From UBA2199 sp964628035 (GTDB taxonomy: Bacteria > Acidobacteriota > Aminicenantia > UBA2199): a stretch of 64,000 bases of DNA. Below are positions 24,846 through 33,724 of the stretch, piece after piece. The stretch lies in assembly GCA_964628035.1 (NCBI GenBank), contig CAZVPI010000007.1:62001-126000 (forward strand). Reading direction: 5' to 3'. Every line of letters begins with the position of its first letter. Positions within the stretch are counted from its first letter, which is position 1. The notes beneath the pieces were generated by a model. The model had not been told where the DNA came from, did not search any database, and saw nothing but the letters and a program-made list of their open reading frames with translations. The position numbers and the translations under genes are program-made.

Positions 24846-27302
24846 TTATGGATCTCTAATCTCGACCTGGCTGTCAACCTCAAAGAACCGGTATTTTGCA
24901 TAGTCCTGGCGCAGGCTGTAGAATTCGACCTCGCGCCTCTTCTGCTCGAGCCTGGGCAGGGTGATGATGGTCCATCCCGAGGAGTAGTTTTCCCCGGCCC
25001 AGGGGATCTCGAGGCGCTGCAGCGATACCTCTTTTTCCAGCACGTAGGCTTCGCGGAACGTGGTCATGGAGGGGAAGCGCAGGCCGCCGCGCTGGACGAA
25101 GTATTGGTGGGTCACCTCGAGCAGCAACCGGGCCTGCGCCCTGGCGGCCGCCTTCTCCAGCGCCTCCACCCCGGCCACCCCGCGCGGATTCATCTCCACC
25201 TGCAGCACCGAGCCGTCGGCCTCATCGATCCACACCTTGCCCTGGGCCATGCCGCTCCCCAGTGCATCGAGCGGCACCACCTCCACGATATGGCAGGGCC
25301 GCCTTCGCAACCGCGCCTTTCCCACTGGCCGGTAGGCGTACTTGCCCCGGTTCTCCAGCGCCAGCAGGGTCACGGGCAGGAACACCGAGTAGTGGGAGGA
25401 GAAGCGGGTCTCCAGGGAGGCGTTGGCCTTGGCCACTTTCCGCGCCCCCTCGCGCACCAGCCGCCGCTGCTCATTGATGCCGCCTCCGGCGCCGGTGATC
25501 TGGTAGTCGTATTCCCAGCGCCGCTCGGCCGTTTCCGTCCGCTTGGTCAGGGGGTTGCGCTCCAGCGTCCGTTCCAGCACCTTCTCGATGCAGTAGAAGC
25601 GGAAGGCCGCCTCCTTCAGCCGCCGGCAATAGGCTGCGGCCTTGGCCATGACCGGCTCGAGTTCGGGGGGCAGCGGCGGCGCCGCTCCCCGCGCCGGAGG
25701 CGGCGCCATGGGCGCCGGAGGCGGAACAACCTCGATCTCCTGGCCTTGCCGCGCCCGGTTGCCGGTCAGCAGGTCGTTGACCTCCACCTCGATGAAGTAC
25801 CGCCCCGGGGTGGGGAAGTTCAATGTCAGGTCCACGTCGGCGGTCGGCCCGGTGGGGGCGACCTCCCGTCCGGCCGCCAGGGGCTCGCCGCCGCGCACCT
25901 GGGCGCTGACCTGGAGGCGCAGCCTGCCGGCCAGTCCCTGCTCGCCGTAGGTCCGCTGGTAGTCGGCCAGCGACACGGTCAGCTTCCCCTGACTCCATTG
26001 CAGGGCCTGGATCTTCAGGGGGAACAGCTCCCCCAGTTCCAGCTTGCGCGAGAAGACCGCCTTCAGCCCCGGGCGCTTCACCTCGACCTGCAGCCGGCGC
26101 CGGCGCTCTTCCCCCGGTCCGGGCCGGAAGGTGAGGACGTAATAAACGTCCTCGCGCTCCGCGGCCCGGCGCAGCGCCGCGTCCAGCTGGGTGGTGTCGC
26201 TGACCCGGCCGCCGGTATCGGCGCTGATCTGGCGGAAGGCCCCCTCCCAGGAGGAGAAGACCGGCTTCCACTGCAGATTGTCGCCGGGAAGCATCTCCTC
26301 CGCCGGGTCGCTGAGAAAGAGGTGGGTGGTGGCGTTGGCGCCGACGAACTGCGGCCGCAGGTCGCGCAGGTAGCTGATCACCTCGCCGCTGAAGCGGAAC
26401 TGGCGCTCGGTCTCCTCCATGAAGCGCCGCAGCTCGGTCACGGTCTCCTGTTTCATCGGCGCCTCGCGGAAGATGCGGCCGTGGCGGTCGATCAGCGGCA
26501 GCCGTTCGTTCTGCATGAACAGCAGGACCCACTTCTCCCCTTCCACCGCCTTCAACGCCGCGGCCAGCCGCTCCAGGCGGTCGGGATCGCCCTTCAGCCG
26601 CGTCAGCCGGTACTCGTTGATCGCCGCCTGGTAGCGGTCCTTGAACTCCTGCAGGGTGATCTTCTCGAAGTCGTACTCCGTGCGCCGGGTGGGGGCATTG
26701 GGGTCGTTGCTGCGGTCGCTGGTCCGCTTGACCATGCTGTCGAGGAAGTCGGCGGCGCTCTTCTCCATCTCCCGCACCAGGCGCTGCTTCTCCAGCCATT
26801 TCCAGCGCAGGTCCAGGGCCATGTCGGCGAAGAAGGCGTCGACCTTCTCCTTCTCCTCGGCGAGCGAGCGCACCTCGACCGCCCGGTTGTCGTCGCTGAG
26901 AAGGATGCGGTCGCCGGGACGGTAGATCTCGCGGGCAAAGTAATCCCAGGCCTTGGGCCAATCTCGGCTCGTCTCGTTGAGCCAGAACATGAAAAGGAAA
27001 AGGCGCGGCTTGGCAAGGGGGGAGGCGGCGCCGCCGGGCTCGGCCTCGGGCCGGGCCAGAGAGCGGCGCAGCTCCCGGCAATAGGCGACCCTGGCCGGCC
27101 GGCCCTCCTCCTGCAGCGTGAAATCCCCGGCCCGGAGCCCGGGAACGGGCCGGCCGCCGTCAAAGACCCGTACCAGGATCTCCTGGTAGATCACCTCGAC
27201 CCGTTCGTGTACCCGCTCCTGGCCGGGCAGCGGCGCAAGCAGGAAAAGCAGCAGGAGAAGCATGGCTCGCGCCGGCCGGCGGGAAGCAGCGGGGTTCAGC
27301 AT
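24846..27302 (-). CDS. VWFA-related secreted protein, long form
   Basis: An 818-aa protein with a signal peptide (MLLLLLFLLAPLPGQ). The VWFA-related architecture is the one common in Acidobacteriota: VEVIYQEILVRVFDGGRPV and GDFTLQEEGRPARV, then a VWA-like core (KWVLLFMQNERLPL, DTGGRVSDTTQLDAALRRAA, YYVLTFRPGPG). After a Pro-rich linker (about 520-545) a second domain of nearly 290 residues has outer-membrane-lipoprotein-like features (ETRFSSHYSVFLPV, GKVWIDEADGSVLQVEMNP, FPSMTTFREAYVLEKEV). The neighbouring gene is a paralog that stops at the linker. The function is unknown; an envelope location is inferred. In the mRNA a short hairpin may cover the GGGGGAG ribosome-binding site. Confidence 0.82.
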   Translation of the reverse strand: MLNPAASRRPARAMLLLLLFLLAPLPGQERVHERVEVIYQEILVRVFDGGRPVPGLRAGDFTLQEEGRPARVAYCRELRRSLARPEAEPGGAASPLAKPRLFLFMFWLNETSRDWPKAWDYFAREIYRPGDRILLSDDNRAVEVRSLAEEKEKVDAFFADMALDLRWKWLEKQRLVREMEKSAADFLDSMVKRTSDRSNDPNAPTRRTEYDFEKITLQEFKDRYQAAINEYRLTRLKGDPDRLERLAAALKAVEGEKWVLLFMQNERLPLIDRHGRIFREAPMKQETVTELRRFMEETERQFRFSGEVISYLRDLRPQFVGANATTHLFLSDPAEEMLPGDNLQWKPVFSSWEGAFRQISADTGGRVSDTTQLDAALRRAAEREDVYYVLTFRPGPGEERRRRLQVEVKRPGLKAVFSRKLELGELFPLKIQALQWSQGKLTVSLADYQRTYGEQGLAGRLRLQVSAQVRGGEPLAAGREVAPTGPTADVDLTLNFPTPGRYFIEVEVNDLLTGNRARQGQEIEVVPPPAPMAPPPARGAAPPLPPELEPVMAKAAAYCRRLKEAAFRFYCIEKVLERTLERNPLTKRTETAERRWEYDYQITGAGGGINEQRRLVREGARKVAKANASLETRFSSHYSVFLPVTLLALENRGKYAYRPVGKARLRRRPCHIVEVVPLDALGSGMAQGKVWIDEADGSVLQVEMNPRGVAGVEALEKAAARAQARLLLEVTHQYFVQRGGLRFPSMTTFREAYVLEKEVSLQRLEIPWAGENYSSGWTIITLPRLEQKRREVEFYSLRQDYAKYRFFEVDSQVEIRDP

Positions 27303-27398
27303 TCTTTCATTCTCCCCCTTTGCAGGGGGAAATTCAATCTGCTCAGATGGATTGTGGAAGAGTCAATCGTCCAGTCCGCAGGGCGCGGTCGCAACGGA

Positions 27399-28982
27399 TC
27401 AGGGCCCTGGCCGCGCCGGGGGCGGCGGAACATCAATTTCCTTTTCGGCCCGGGCGCGTTTTCCCGTCAGTAGGTCGCTGACCTCGACGCTCACCCGGTA
27501 GCGGCCGGCGACGGGAAAATGCAGCGCCATCTCCACGTCGACAGCCGGCTCGGCCGGAGCGATCTCCTTCTCGGCGGCCAGGGCTTTTCCTTTCCGGGGC
27601 TCGGCGCGGACCGCCACCCGCAGCCGGCCGGCGAAGCCGTCTTCGCCATAGCTCCGCTGGAAATCGGCCAGGGCGACCGTAAGGCGGCCGTCACGCCATT
27701 CCAGCGCGCGGATGCTGAGCGGGAATAGCTCGCCCAGCGTCAGCTTGCGCGCATGGACCACGGTCCAACCCGGCCGCCGGGTCCCGACGCGGATGTGGCG
27801 CTCCCGCGCCGGCCCCTCGGCCGGCTTGAAGGTGAGGACATAGTGTACATCCTCGCGCTCGGCCGCCTGGCGCAGCGCCTCCCCCAGCTGCGTGGTGTTG
27901 GCCACAATGCCGCCGGAGTCGGAGCTGATCTGGCGGAAGGTCCCCTCCCAGGACGAAAACACAGGCTGCCACAGCAGATGCTCGCTGGAGAGCGCCTCGC
28001 CGGCGGCATCGCTCAGGAACACGTGGAAGGTGGCGTTGGCGCCGATGAACAGCGGCCTCAGGTCACGCAGGTAGCCGATCACATCGCTGCCCATTTGCAC
28101 CTGGCGTTCCAGCTGCTCCTTAAAGCGGGTGAGCTCGGTGATGGTCTCCTGCCTCATCGGCGCCTCGCGGAAGAGGCGCCCGTCGCGGTGCAGCAGGGGA
28201 AGCTTCTCGTTCTGCAGGAAGACCAGCACCCATTTCTCCGCCTCCACCGCCTTCAGAGCCCCGGCCAGCCGCTGCAGCCAGAAGGGCTGTCCCTTGAGCC
28301 GTCCCAGGCGGTACTCGTCGATCGCCCCCTGGGTGCGGATCATGAACTCGCGCAGGTAGGCCTGTTCCATGCTCTGGCCGCCGTAGCCCGATCCCGCCAG
28401 GGCGGGATTGAAGACGAGATTGTCATGGAAATCGGCCGCGGCCTTTTCCAGCTCGTTCACCAGGCGCGCCTTTTCCAGCTGCCGCCGTTTCAGCCGCTCG
28501 GAGAGACCGGCAAAAAAGGCCTGCAGCCTCGCCGCCTCCTGTTCCGGGGACAGGACCTCGATCATCCGCTCGCCGTCGCTGAGGATCACGCGGTCACCCG
28601 GCCGGTGCACGTGCCGCAAAAAATATTCCCAGGCCCGGGGCCACTCGCGGCTCTCCTCGTCGAGCCAGAGCATGAACAGGAACAGGCGGGGCTTGGGCTG
28701 GGCCGCCCCGTGCGGGGCGATCCGCGGTTCGCTCGCGGGATTCGCCAGCGAGCGGCGAACCTCACGGCAGTGGGCGATGGGAACCCTGCGCCCCTGCTCA
28801 TAGAGGGTGAAATCGGCGGCCTGGAGGCCGGGGACCGGCCGCTCGCCGTCGAACACCCGCACCAGGATCTCCTGGTATACGACCTCCACGTGGTGATGGA
28901 TCCGCTCCTGGCCAAGGGGCCCCGGCCATGCGGCCGCAGCGAGCAGGGAGGCCGCCAGGGCCTTGATATGAAAGCGTTTCAT
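27399..28982 (-). CDS. VWFA-related secreted protein, short form
   Basis: A 527-aa paralog of the downstream 818-aa protein. It shares the signal peptide region, VEVVYQEILVRVFDGERPV, ADFTLYEQGRRVPI, KWVLVFLQNEKLPL, DSGGIVANTTQLGEALRQAA and VSVEVSDLLTGKRARAEKE, then ends just after a Pro-rich stretch, so it lacks the second domain. The ATG at 28982 is chosen because an AGGAGG site lies eight bases upstream; a much longer frame upstream runs antisense-like through other sequence and is ignored. The two genes are separated by 96 bases on one strand and probably arose by tandem duplication. Confidence 0.82.
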   Translation of the reverse strand: MKRFHIKALAASLLAAAAWPGPLGQERIHHHVEVVYQEILVRVFDGERPVPGLQAADFTLYEQGRRVPIAHCREVRRSLANPASEPRIAPHGAAQPKPRLFLFMLWLDEESREWPRAWEYFLRHVHRPGDRVILSDGERMIEVLSPEQEAARLQAFFAGLSERLKRRQLEKARLVNELEKAAADFHDNLVFNPALAGSGYGGQSMEQAYLREFMIRTQGAIDEYRLGRLKGQPFWLQRLAGALKAVEAEKWVLVFLQNEKLPLLHRDGRLFREAPMRQETITELTRFKEQLERQVQMGSDVIGYLRDLRPLFIGANATFHVFLSDAAGEALSSEHLLWQPVFSSWEGTFRQISSDSGGIVANTTQLGEALRQAAEREDVHYVLTFKPAEGPARERHIRVGTRRPGWTVVHARKLTLGELFPLSIRALEWRDGRLTVALADFQRSYGEDGFAGRLRVAVRAEPRKGKALAAEKEIAPAEPAVDVEMALHFPVAGRYRVSVEVSDLLTGKRARAEKEIDVPPPPARPGP

Positions 28983-29092
28983 GACGCTCACCTCCTGAAA
29001 AAAAAAGTCAGGGGCACCCACGCAAGAGGGGAGCGCGGCTCCGCGCCGGGCAGGCAAGCAAGGGGCGAAATGGGGCCTGCGCCTGGCGGCGC

Positions 29093-29452
29093 TTATTTTG
29101 GCGCCTGGCGGACGGGATCGGGCCGGAGAACGGCCTGGTCGCAGCAATCGGCCACCAGTCGCAGGTATTCGGCGGGAGGGCGCGGGATGTGGATGCCCAT
29201 CTCCCGGGGCTTCACTTCGAGGGCCCCGGTGAACTCGCGGGCCCAGCGCACTTCGCCGTCGAGGAAGATCGAATCGCCGGCCACCGCCAGGGCGATGCGC
29301 ACCTTGCGCTTGAGCTCCGGCGGCCGCGTGGTCTGGATGCCGATGCCGTGCTGCGACACGTCCTGGGTGAAGCCCGGATGCATGTCGTCGCCGCACTTGC
29401 AGATGATCAGCTTGCGGAAAGGAACGCGCTTTTCCCCTCGTTGCTTGATCAT
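29093..29452 (-). CDS. PilZ domain protein
   Basis: A 119-aa single PilZ domain, the classical c-di-GMP receptor module. The RxxxR part is RVPFR at 9-13 and the DxSxxG part is DVSQHG at 31-36, both intact, so binding of c-di-GMP is likely. The rest is a beta-barrel (VRIALAVAGDSIFLDGEVRW, KPREMGIHI). An unusual CKCGDD at 18-23 carries two cysteines. The target process is unknown; no flagellar or cellulose genes are near. An AT-rich stretch upstream (29460-29510) offers TTGAAA and TATATA-like promoter boxes. The VWFA genes follow about 110 bases downstream. Confidence 0.85.
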   Translation of the reverse strand: MIKQRGEKRVPFRKLIICKCGDDMHPGFTQDVSQHGIGIQTTRPPELKRKVRIALAVAGDSIFLDGEVRWAREFTGALEVKPREMGIHIPRPPAEYLRLVADCCDQAVLRPDPVRQAPK

Positions 29453-29516
29453 GATGCCACCTGCTATCCAGCAATATATATAATTAAAAAAATGCCGTTT
29501 TCAATCAGGAAAATCG

Positions 29517-31601
29517 TCAGCCGACGCCGAGGTCACGGCCGTCGACGAAGGCGGGCTTGTCGATGCCGAAGGCGGCCAGCACGGTGGGCGAGATGTCGAT
29601 GAGCCCGGGATCCTTTTCCTTGATGGCCCGGTTGCAGAAAAATATGCCCGGCACCTGGTCGCGGGTGAAGGCATGGTCGCCGCTCCACATGCGGGTGTTG
29701 TCGGCGAACAGTTCTTCGCCCACGTAGTTGACCGCCGACTCCCAGGAGACGCGGTACCCTGCCTCGTAGCCGACGACCACATCGGGGGCGTTGACCGTGT
29801 AGGGGCCGCGGTAGATCTCCTCGCGGGCAAAGGCCTTGCGGACCGCCTTGCGGCCGTGCTTTTCGTCGACCACGCGCATCAGCTTCTCCTTGATCTCCCG
29901 CTTCAGGGCCTCGGCCTCGGCGCCGGGCTCGACGATGCCTTGGCTTTCCCGCCCCTTCAGGTTGAGGAACACTCCGTTCAGCCCCTGGCCGTAGGCGCGC
30001 GAGCGGCCCCAGTCAACGTCGGCGTACCACTTGCCGCTCGTCTTCTTGCCGTCCTTCAGGACCAGGTACCCTTCGCGATGCAGCCAGGAATTGAGGTGGA
30101 AACCGCGGTTGAAGGCGCTGAAGCCGTGGTCGGATACGATCATCAGCAGGTCGCCGGGGCGCATCCTCTTGAACAGCCGCCCCAGGAAGGCGTCCATGGC
30201 CTGGTAGCTTTCCAGGATCGCCCCGGTCACCCGCGGATCGACGCCGGGCGTCTCCGCGGGCGACCCCGAACCGGGCAGGTAGCGCCAGAACATGTGCTGG
30301 ATGCGGTCCGTGGTCTCGAACACCTGCACGATCAGCCCGTCCTTGACCTTGCCCAGGGTATTGAAAAAGATCCGCTCCCTCTCCTCCTGCGTACGGTACA
30401 CCTGCTCGATGAAATTCGCCTCCGACAGGACCTTCTCGTTCAGCGACCAGGTGTCCTCGGCCATGCCCAGGGTGGCGAAGGGGCCGAGCAACTTGGCCAG
30501 GTAGACCGAGAAGATCTTGGGGTGGGAAACGGGCATGGAGGGCTTTTCCGGGTCGATGTTGATCGGCGAAAGGTACAGCTTCAGCGGCTCCGTCTCTTCC
30601 AGCACCCACTGGGCGATCCCGGCCACGGTGACCAGGCCGGCCTTGAATTCCAGCTTGACCCAGCGCGAGAGGTGGTTGCGTTCCAGCGCCACGGTCTCCT
30701 TGCCCACCGTGATCTCGGCGCGCCGCGCCTGCCTGTCGAGCGTGAGCGTGAAGGGGATCTCCAGGGGCGGGTTGCCCCTGCGGAAGGGGTGGCCGGGGCC
30801 CTTGATGCGGCCCGCGAAGCGGTCGCCGCCCAGGGGTTCGAGGCGCTCGAACACGCCGTCGGAGATGTCGAAGGTCTCGGCGGCCCCGTCGGAGTAGAAG
30901 CTGAAGCTCCCCTGGGTGCCGCGCAGGTCGGGGGTGCCCAGGCCGGCCAGCATGGAACCATAGAATTTCTCGGGGGGGAACGTGAACGGCATGCGCAGCA
31001 CCGAGGCGTAGATCCCCTTGGAGCCGATGATCTTCCAGAAGCTTTGCGATTTGCGCTTCAGCTCGATCTTGGGGCTGCCCAGAGGGATCTCCCAGGGGCC
31101 GATCCTCAGGCTGCGCCGGGGGGGGATGATGTCGGAGCCGGCGAGCTTGGGCATGTAGGTGGCGCGGTCGGTGGTCAGGAAGTCGAAGACATTGTGCTTG
31201 CCGGGATTGACGCCGGTGGTGAACGTCGACCAGGCCACCGGCGAGATGGGCGGCTCGGTGCTCCACAGCGGCGAAAAGGTTCCCTCCTTGGCCAGCTGCT
31301 CGAAATGGGGGAACCTGTGCCCCTCCTTCTGGAAGCGGCGGAACAGGTTGAAGTCCATGCCGTCGAAGCCGACCAGCAGCACGCGCTTGTACTTGGCCTT
31401 CTTCATGATGCGCGCCCGCTTGACGAAGCGCGCCAGGGCGCGGACAGGGAAGGTCAGGAAGTTGAAGATGGCCAGGAAAAAGGCGGCGAAGATGAAGAAG
31501 AAGGAGCCGACGAAGGCGAAACCGGCGCCCGGCCCGACGTAGGCCAGGAGCGGCGCGGCGGCCAGCAGGGTCAGGGTGAGGAAAATCCGTGTTTTGCGCA
31601 T
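29517..31601 (-). CDS. Membrane-anchored alkaline-phosphatase-fold phosphodiesterase/phosphatase
   Basis: A 694-aa protein with one or two N-terminal hydrophobic segments (about 6-22 and 28-50), then a type I phosphodiesterase/alkaline phosphatase superfamily domain. Metal and nucleophile regions are VGFDGMDF (Asp80), PVAWSTFTTG with the probable nucleophile Thr126, IVSDHGFSAFNRGFH and GDHAF near the end. The middle holds a large insertion (about 230-340). The substrate is unknown. The start at 31601 is chosen because a TAAAAT box ends five bases upstream; the ATG at 31616 would precede that box. A heptad element lies behind the promoter. Confidence 0.85.
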   Translation of the reverse strand: MRKTRIFLTLTLLAAAPLLAYVGPGAGFAFVGSFFFIFAAFFLAIFNFLTFPVRALARFVKRARIMKKAKYKRVLLVGFDGMDFNLFRRFQKEGHRFPHFEQLAKEGTFSPLWSTEPPISPVAWSTFTTGVNPGKHNVFDFLTTDRATYMPKLAGSDIIPPRRSLRIGPWEIPLGSPKIELKRKSQSFWKIIGSKGIYASVLRMPFTFPPEKFYGSMLAGLGTPDLRGTQGSFSFYSDGAAETFDISDGVFERLEPLGGDRFAGRIKGPGHPFRRGNPPLEIPFTLTLDRQARRAEITVGKETVALERNHLSRWVKLEFKAGLVTVAGIAQWVLEETEPLKLYLSPINIDPEKPSMPVSHPKIFSVYLAKLLGPFATLGMAEDTWSLNEKVLSEANFIEQVYRTQEERERIFFNTLGKVKDGLIVQVFETTDRIQHMFWRYLPGSGSPAETPGVDPRVTGAILESYQAMDAFLGRLFKRMRPGDLLMIVSDHGFSAFNRGFHLNSWLHREGYLVLKDGKKTSGKWYADVDWGRSRAYGQGLNGVFLNLKGRESQGIVEPGAEAEALKREIKEKLMRVVDEKHGRKAVRKAFAREEIYRGPYTVNAPDVVVGYEAGYRVSWESAVNYVGEELFADNTRMWSGDHAFTRDQVPGIFFCNRAIKEKDPGLIDISPTVLAAFGIDKPAFVDGRDLGVG

Positions 31602-31606
31602 CTTGC

Positions 31607-31635
31607 ATTTTACCATAGTCGCGGAGGATCACAAA
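31607..31635 (-). promoter_or_regulatory. Probable leaderless-type promoter of the phosphodiesterase gene
   Basis: On the minus strand TAAAAT (31607-31612) lies five bases before the ATG at 31601, with TTTGTG (31630-31635) 17 bp upstream. The -35 box is weak, but the geometry matches the other leaderless-type promoters. Confidence 0.55.
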
Positions 31636-31644
31636 CACGGAAAC

Positions 31645-31796
31645 CGGTGATAGTGGTGGGGATCGTGATGGGCGCGAGCCTTCAAACCGCCTATGGGAAG
31701 GCACGATTCAAGCACCTCGCCTAAAACCGAAAAAACATTGCTTGAAGGAGTCCTTCCCATGGCGGCTACCACCGCTGCCACCATCACGATCACCAA
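31645..31796. repeat. Nested inverted-repeat element 6
   Basis: The outer arms at 31645-31671 (GGTGATAGTGG, GATCGTGATGG) and 31763-31796 (CACCATCACGATCACC) are inverted. The inner arms at 31687-31713 (CTATGGGAAGG, GATTCAAGCA) and 31739-31765 (TGCTTGAAGGA, CCTTCCCATGG) are also inverted. The tandem units here are less regular than 7 bp. It fills the divergent gap between the phosphodiesterase gene and ackA. Confidence 0.75.
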
Positions 31797-31843
31797 GGGG
31801 ATGTTTTCTTTTCCGGTAATAGTTAATGTTTAAATTTTATCTA

Positions 31844-31871
31844 TTGCTTTTGCGGAAAAAAGCGTTATAAT
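31844..31871 (+). promoter_or_regulatory. Promoter of ackA
   Basis: TTGCTT (31844-31849) and a perfect TATAAT (31866-31871) are separated by 16 bp in an AT-rich stretch. A leader of about 28 bases with AGAGGG before the ATG at 31906 follows. Confidence 0.75.
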
Positions 31872-31905
31872 CAAAACTAATAAATCAAGGGCAAAAGAGG
31901 GCGAC

Positions 31906-33117
31906 ATGAAGATCCTGGTCATCAATTGCGGCAGTTCCTCGATCAAGTTCCAGCTGATCAACATGAAGAGCGGCGCGGTCCTGGCCAAGGGCCTGCTGGA
32001 GCGCATCGCCATCCCGGGCTCGGTGCTGAACTACTACCAGGGCGAGAAGAAGCACATCATCGCCCGCGACGTCGCCAGCCACGAGCAGGGGATCCAATTG
32101 ATCGTCAGCCACCTCACCGACCCCGGGACCGGGGTCATCCGCGACAAGAGCGAGATCTTCGCCGTCGGCCATCGCGTGGTCCACGCCGGGGAGAAGTTCA
32201 ACGGCACCGTGCCCATAACCGACGCCGTGCTGGCCGCGCTCAAGGAGTGCATCCCCCTGGCGCCGCTGCACAATCCGCCCAACATCACCGGCATCGAGGC
32301 CTGCCGCAAGATCCTGCCCGGGATCCCCATGGCCGGCACCTTTGACACCGCCTTCCACCAGACCATGCCCGAAAAGGCCTACATATACCCCCTGCCCTAT
32401 CACTATTACCGCGAGAACAAGATCCGCCGCTACGGCTTCCACGGCACCTCGCATTTCTACGTGGCCAAGCAGGGGGCCAAGGCCCTGGGGCGGCGCCTCG
32501 AGGACCTGAAGATCATCACCTGCCACCTGGGCAACGGCTCCTCCATCACCGCCATCCGCAACGGCGTCTCGGTCGACACCTCCATGGGCTACACGCCGCT
32601 GGAGGGGCTGGTGATGGGCACCCGCTGCGGCGACCTCGACCCGGCCATTCCCCTGGTGCTGCAGCGCACCCTGGGCCTGAGCCCGGAGGAGGTCGACGCC
32701 GTGCTCAACCGCCAGAGCGGCATCCTCGGCATCTCGGGCGTCTCCTCCGACATGCGCGACATCAACGAGAAGGCCGCCGCCGGCCACCCCCAGGCCCAGC
32801 TGGCGCTGGAAATCTTCGCCTACCGCATCAAGAAGTACATCGGCGCCTACATGGCCGCCATGAACGGCGTCGACCTGGTCATTTTCACGGCCGGGATCGG
32901 CGAGCGCGGCCGCGAGGAACGGGAGATGATCCTCAGGGACATGGAGGGGCTGGGCATCGAATTCGACGCCCAGGCCAACCGCGAGGCCTTCGGCAAATTC
33001 GGCGTCATCTCCGCCAAGGGCTCCAGGGTCTGCGTCATGGTCGTGCCGACCAACGAGGAGCTGGAGATCGCCGAGCAGACCCTGAAGGTCATCCAGAACA
33101 ACCTCAGGGCTGGATAG
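31906..33117 (+). CDS. ackA: Acetate kinase
   Basis: A 403-aa acetokinase that makes ATP and acetate from acetyl phosphate, pointing to acetate-forming fermentation. Signatures are VINCGSSSIKFQL (4-16), VGHRVVHAGEKF, AGTFDTAFHQTMP, YGFHGTSHFYV and CHLGNGSSITAI with GVSVDTSMGYTPLEG, and FTAGIGERG near the C terminus. The length is normal. No phosphotransacetylase gene is adjacent. It appears to be a single-gene transcript with its own promoter and an ordinary ribosome-binding site. Confidence 0.97.
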   Translation: MKILVINCGSSSIKFQLINMKSGAVLAKGLLERIAIPGSVLNYYQGEKKHIIARDVASHEQGIQLIVSHLTDPGTGVIRDKSEIFAVGHRVVHAGEKFNGTVPITDAVLAALKECIPLAPLHNPPNITGIEACRKILPGIPMAGTFDTAFHQTMPEKAYIYPLPYHYYRENKIRRYGFHGTSHFYVAKQGAKALGRRLEDLKIITCHLGNGSSITAIRNGVSVDTSMGYTPLEGLVMGTRCGDLDPAIPLVLQRTLGLSPEEVDAVLNRQSGILGISGVSSDMRDINEKAAAGHPQAQLALEIFAYRIKKYIGAYMAAMNGVDLVIFTAGIGERGREEREMILRDMEGLGIEFDAQANREAFGKFGVISAKGSRVCVMVVPTNEELEIAEQTLKVIQNNLRAG

Positions 33118-33143
33118 CCCCAGCGGCTATTCCATGTGAATGG

Positions 33144-33338
33144 CTCGGCGTACGGCTGACGGCATACGGCAAAAGCACGGCTGCGATCGATAGCGATGCG
33201 CAACCAATGACGAATGAATATCCCCGGCGCATGGCCTTGACAATCCTTGACTGAACAACTCATCGAAATCCAGGATCAGGCGGCCACATCCCACTTTGGC
33301 TTCCCCGTACGCCGGGTGCCGTACGCCGCATGCCAAGC
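33144..33338. repeat. Heptad inverted-repeat element 7
   Basis: The left arm (33144-33175, GGCGTACGG, CTGACGGCATACGGCAAAAG) and the right arm (33296-33338; units GTACGCC, GGGTGCC, GTACGCC, GCATGCC) are inverted copies around about 120 bp. The spacer also holds a direct repeat CTCATCGAA. No gene was seen between ackA and the next promoter. Confidence 0.78.
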
Positions 33339-33371
33339 TCATCGAAGTCCCAAAATGCCGCCGCCGGCCAT

Positions 33372-33400
33372 TTGCCAGGTAAGGCCCCACTTGCTATAAT
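33372..33400 (+). promoter_or_regulatory. Promoter of the histidine kinase operon
   Basis: TTGCCA (33372-33377) and a perfect TATAAT (33395-33400) are separated by 17 bp. The expected transcript start near 33407 leaves a leader of about 33 bases before the ATG at 33440. Confidence 0.75.
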
Positions 33401-33439
33401 CGGGGCATAGGAGACGCGGCCCGGTCCGTCCGCGAAAAC

Positions 33440-33724
33440 ATGAAAAAGGCCCTTCTGATCCTGCTGCTGGCCCTGCTGCTGCCGGCGCCGCCCGGCCAGA
33501 AGGCCTCGGCCCAGGAGCTGAACCCCGACGGCGCTTCGCCGCGCGACAGCCGCGCCGCCAGCCGCATCGACGACTACCCGGAGAGCGAGGACGACATCTT
33601 TTCCAGCTCCTACGAGCGCGAGATGCTGGCGCGGCGTTTTTTCCAGAAGACGCTGCCGCCGCTCGCGCCCAGGGAGAAGATCGTCTGGGCGTTCAAGACC
33701 TCCCGCGCCGGCGTCCTGTTATGA
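33440..33724 (+). CDS. Small secreted protein preceding the histidine kinase
   Basis: A 94-aa protein with a signal peptide (ALLILLLALLLPAPP, cleavage near ASA at 22-24). The mature part is charged (RIDDYPESEDDIFSSSYERE) and has no known domain. Its stop overlaps the histidine kinase start as ATGA, so the two are probably made in fixed ratio. A role as a periplasmic partner or ligand of the kinase is plausible but inferred only from position. Confidence 0.75.
   Translation: MKKALLILLLALLLPAPPGQKASAQELNPDGASPRDSRAASRIDDYPESEDDIFSSSYEREMLARRFFQKTLPPLAPREKIVWAFKTSRAGVLL

Noticed and set aside
31614..31616. ATG at 31616 as start of the phosphodiesterase gene
   Set aside because: It lies upstream of the probable TAAAAT box. 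MRKTR at 31601 gives a normal membrane-anchor start.
31645..31796. Insertion sequence or MITE remnant
   Set aside because: The terminal inverted arms are imperfect, no target-site duplication could be made out and no transposase is present. The architecture matches the other heptad-type elements instead, though a mobile origin is not excluded.
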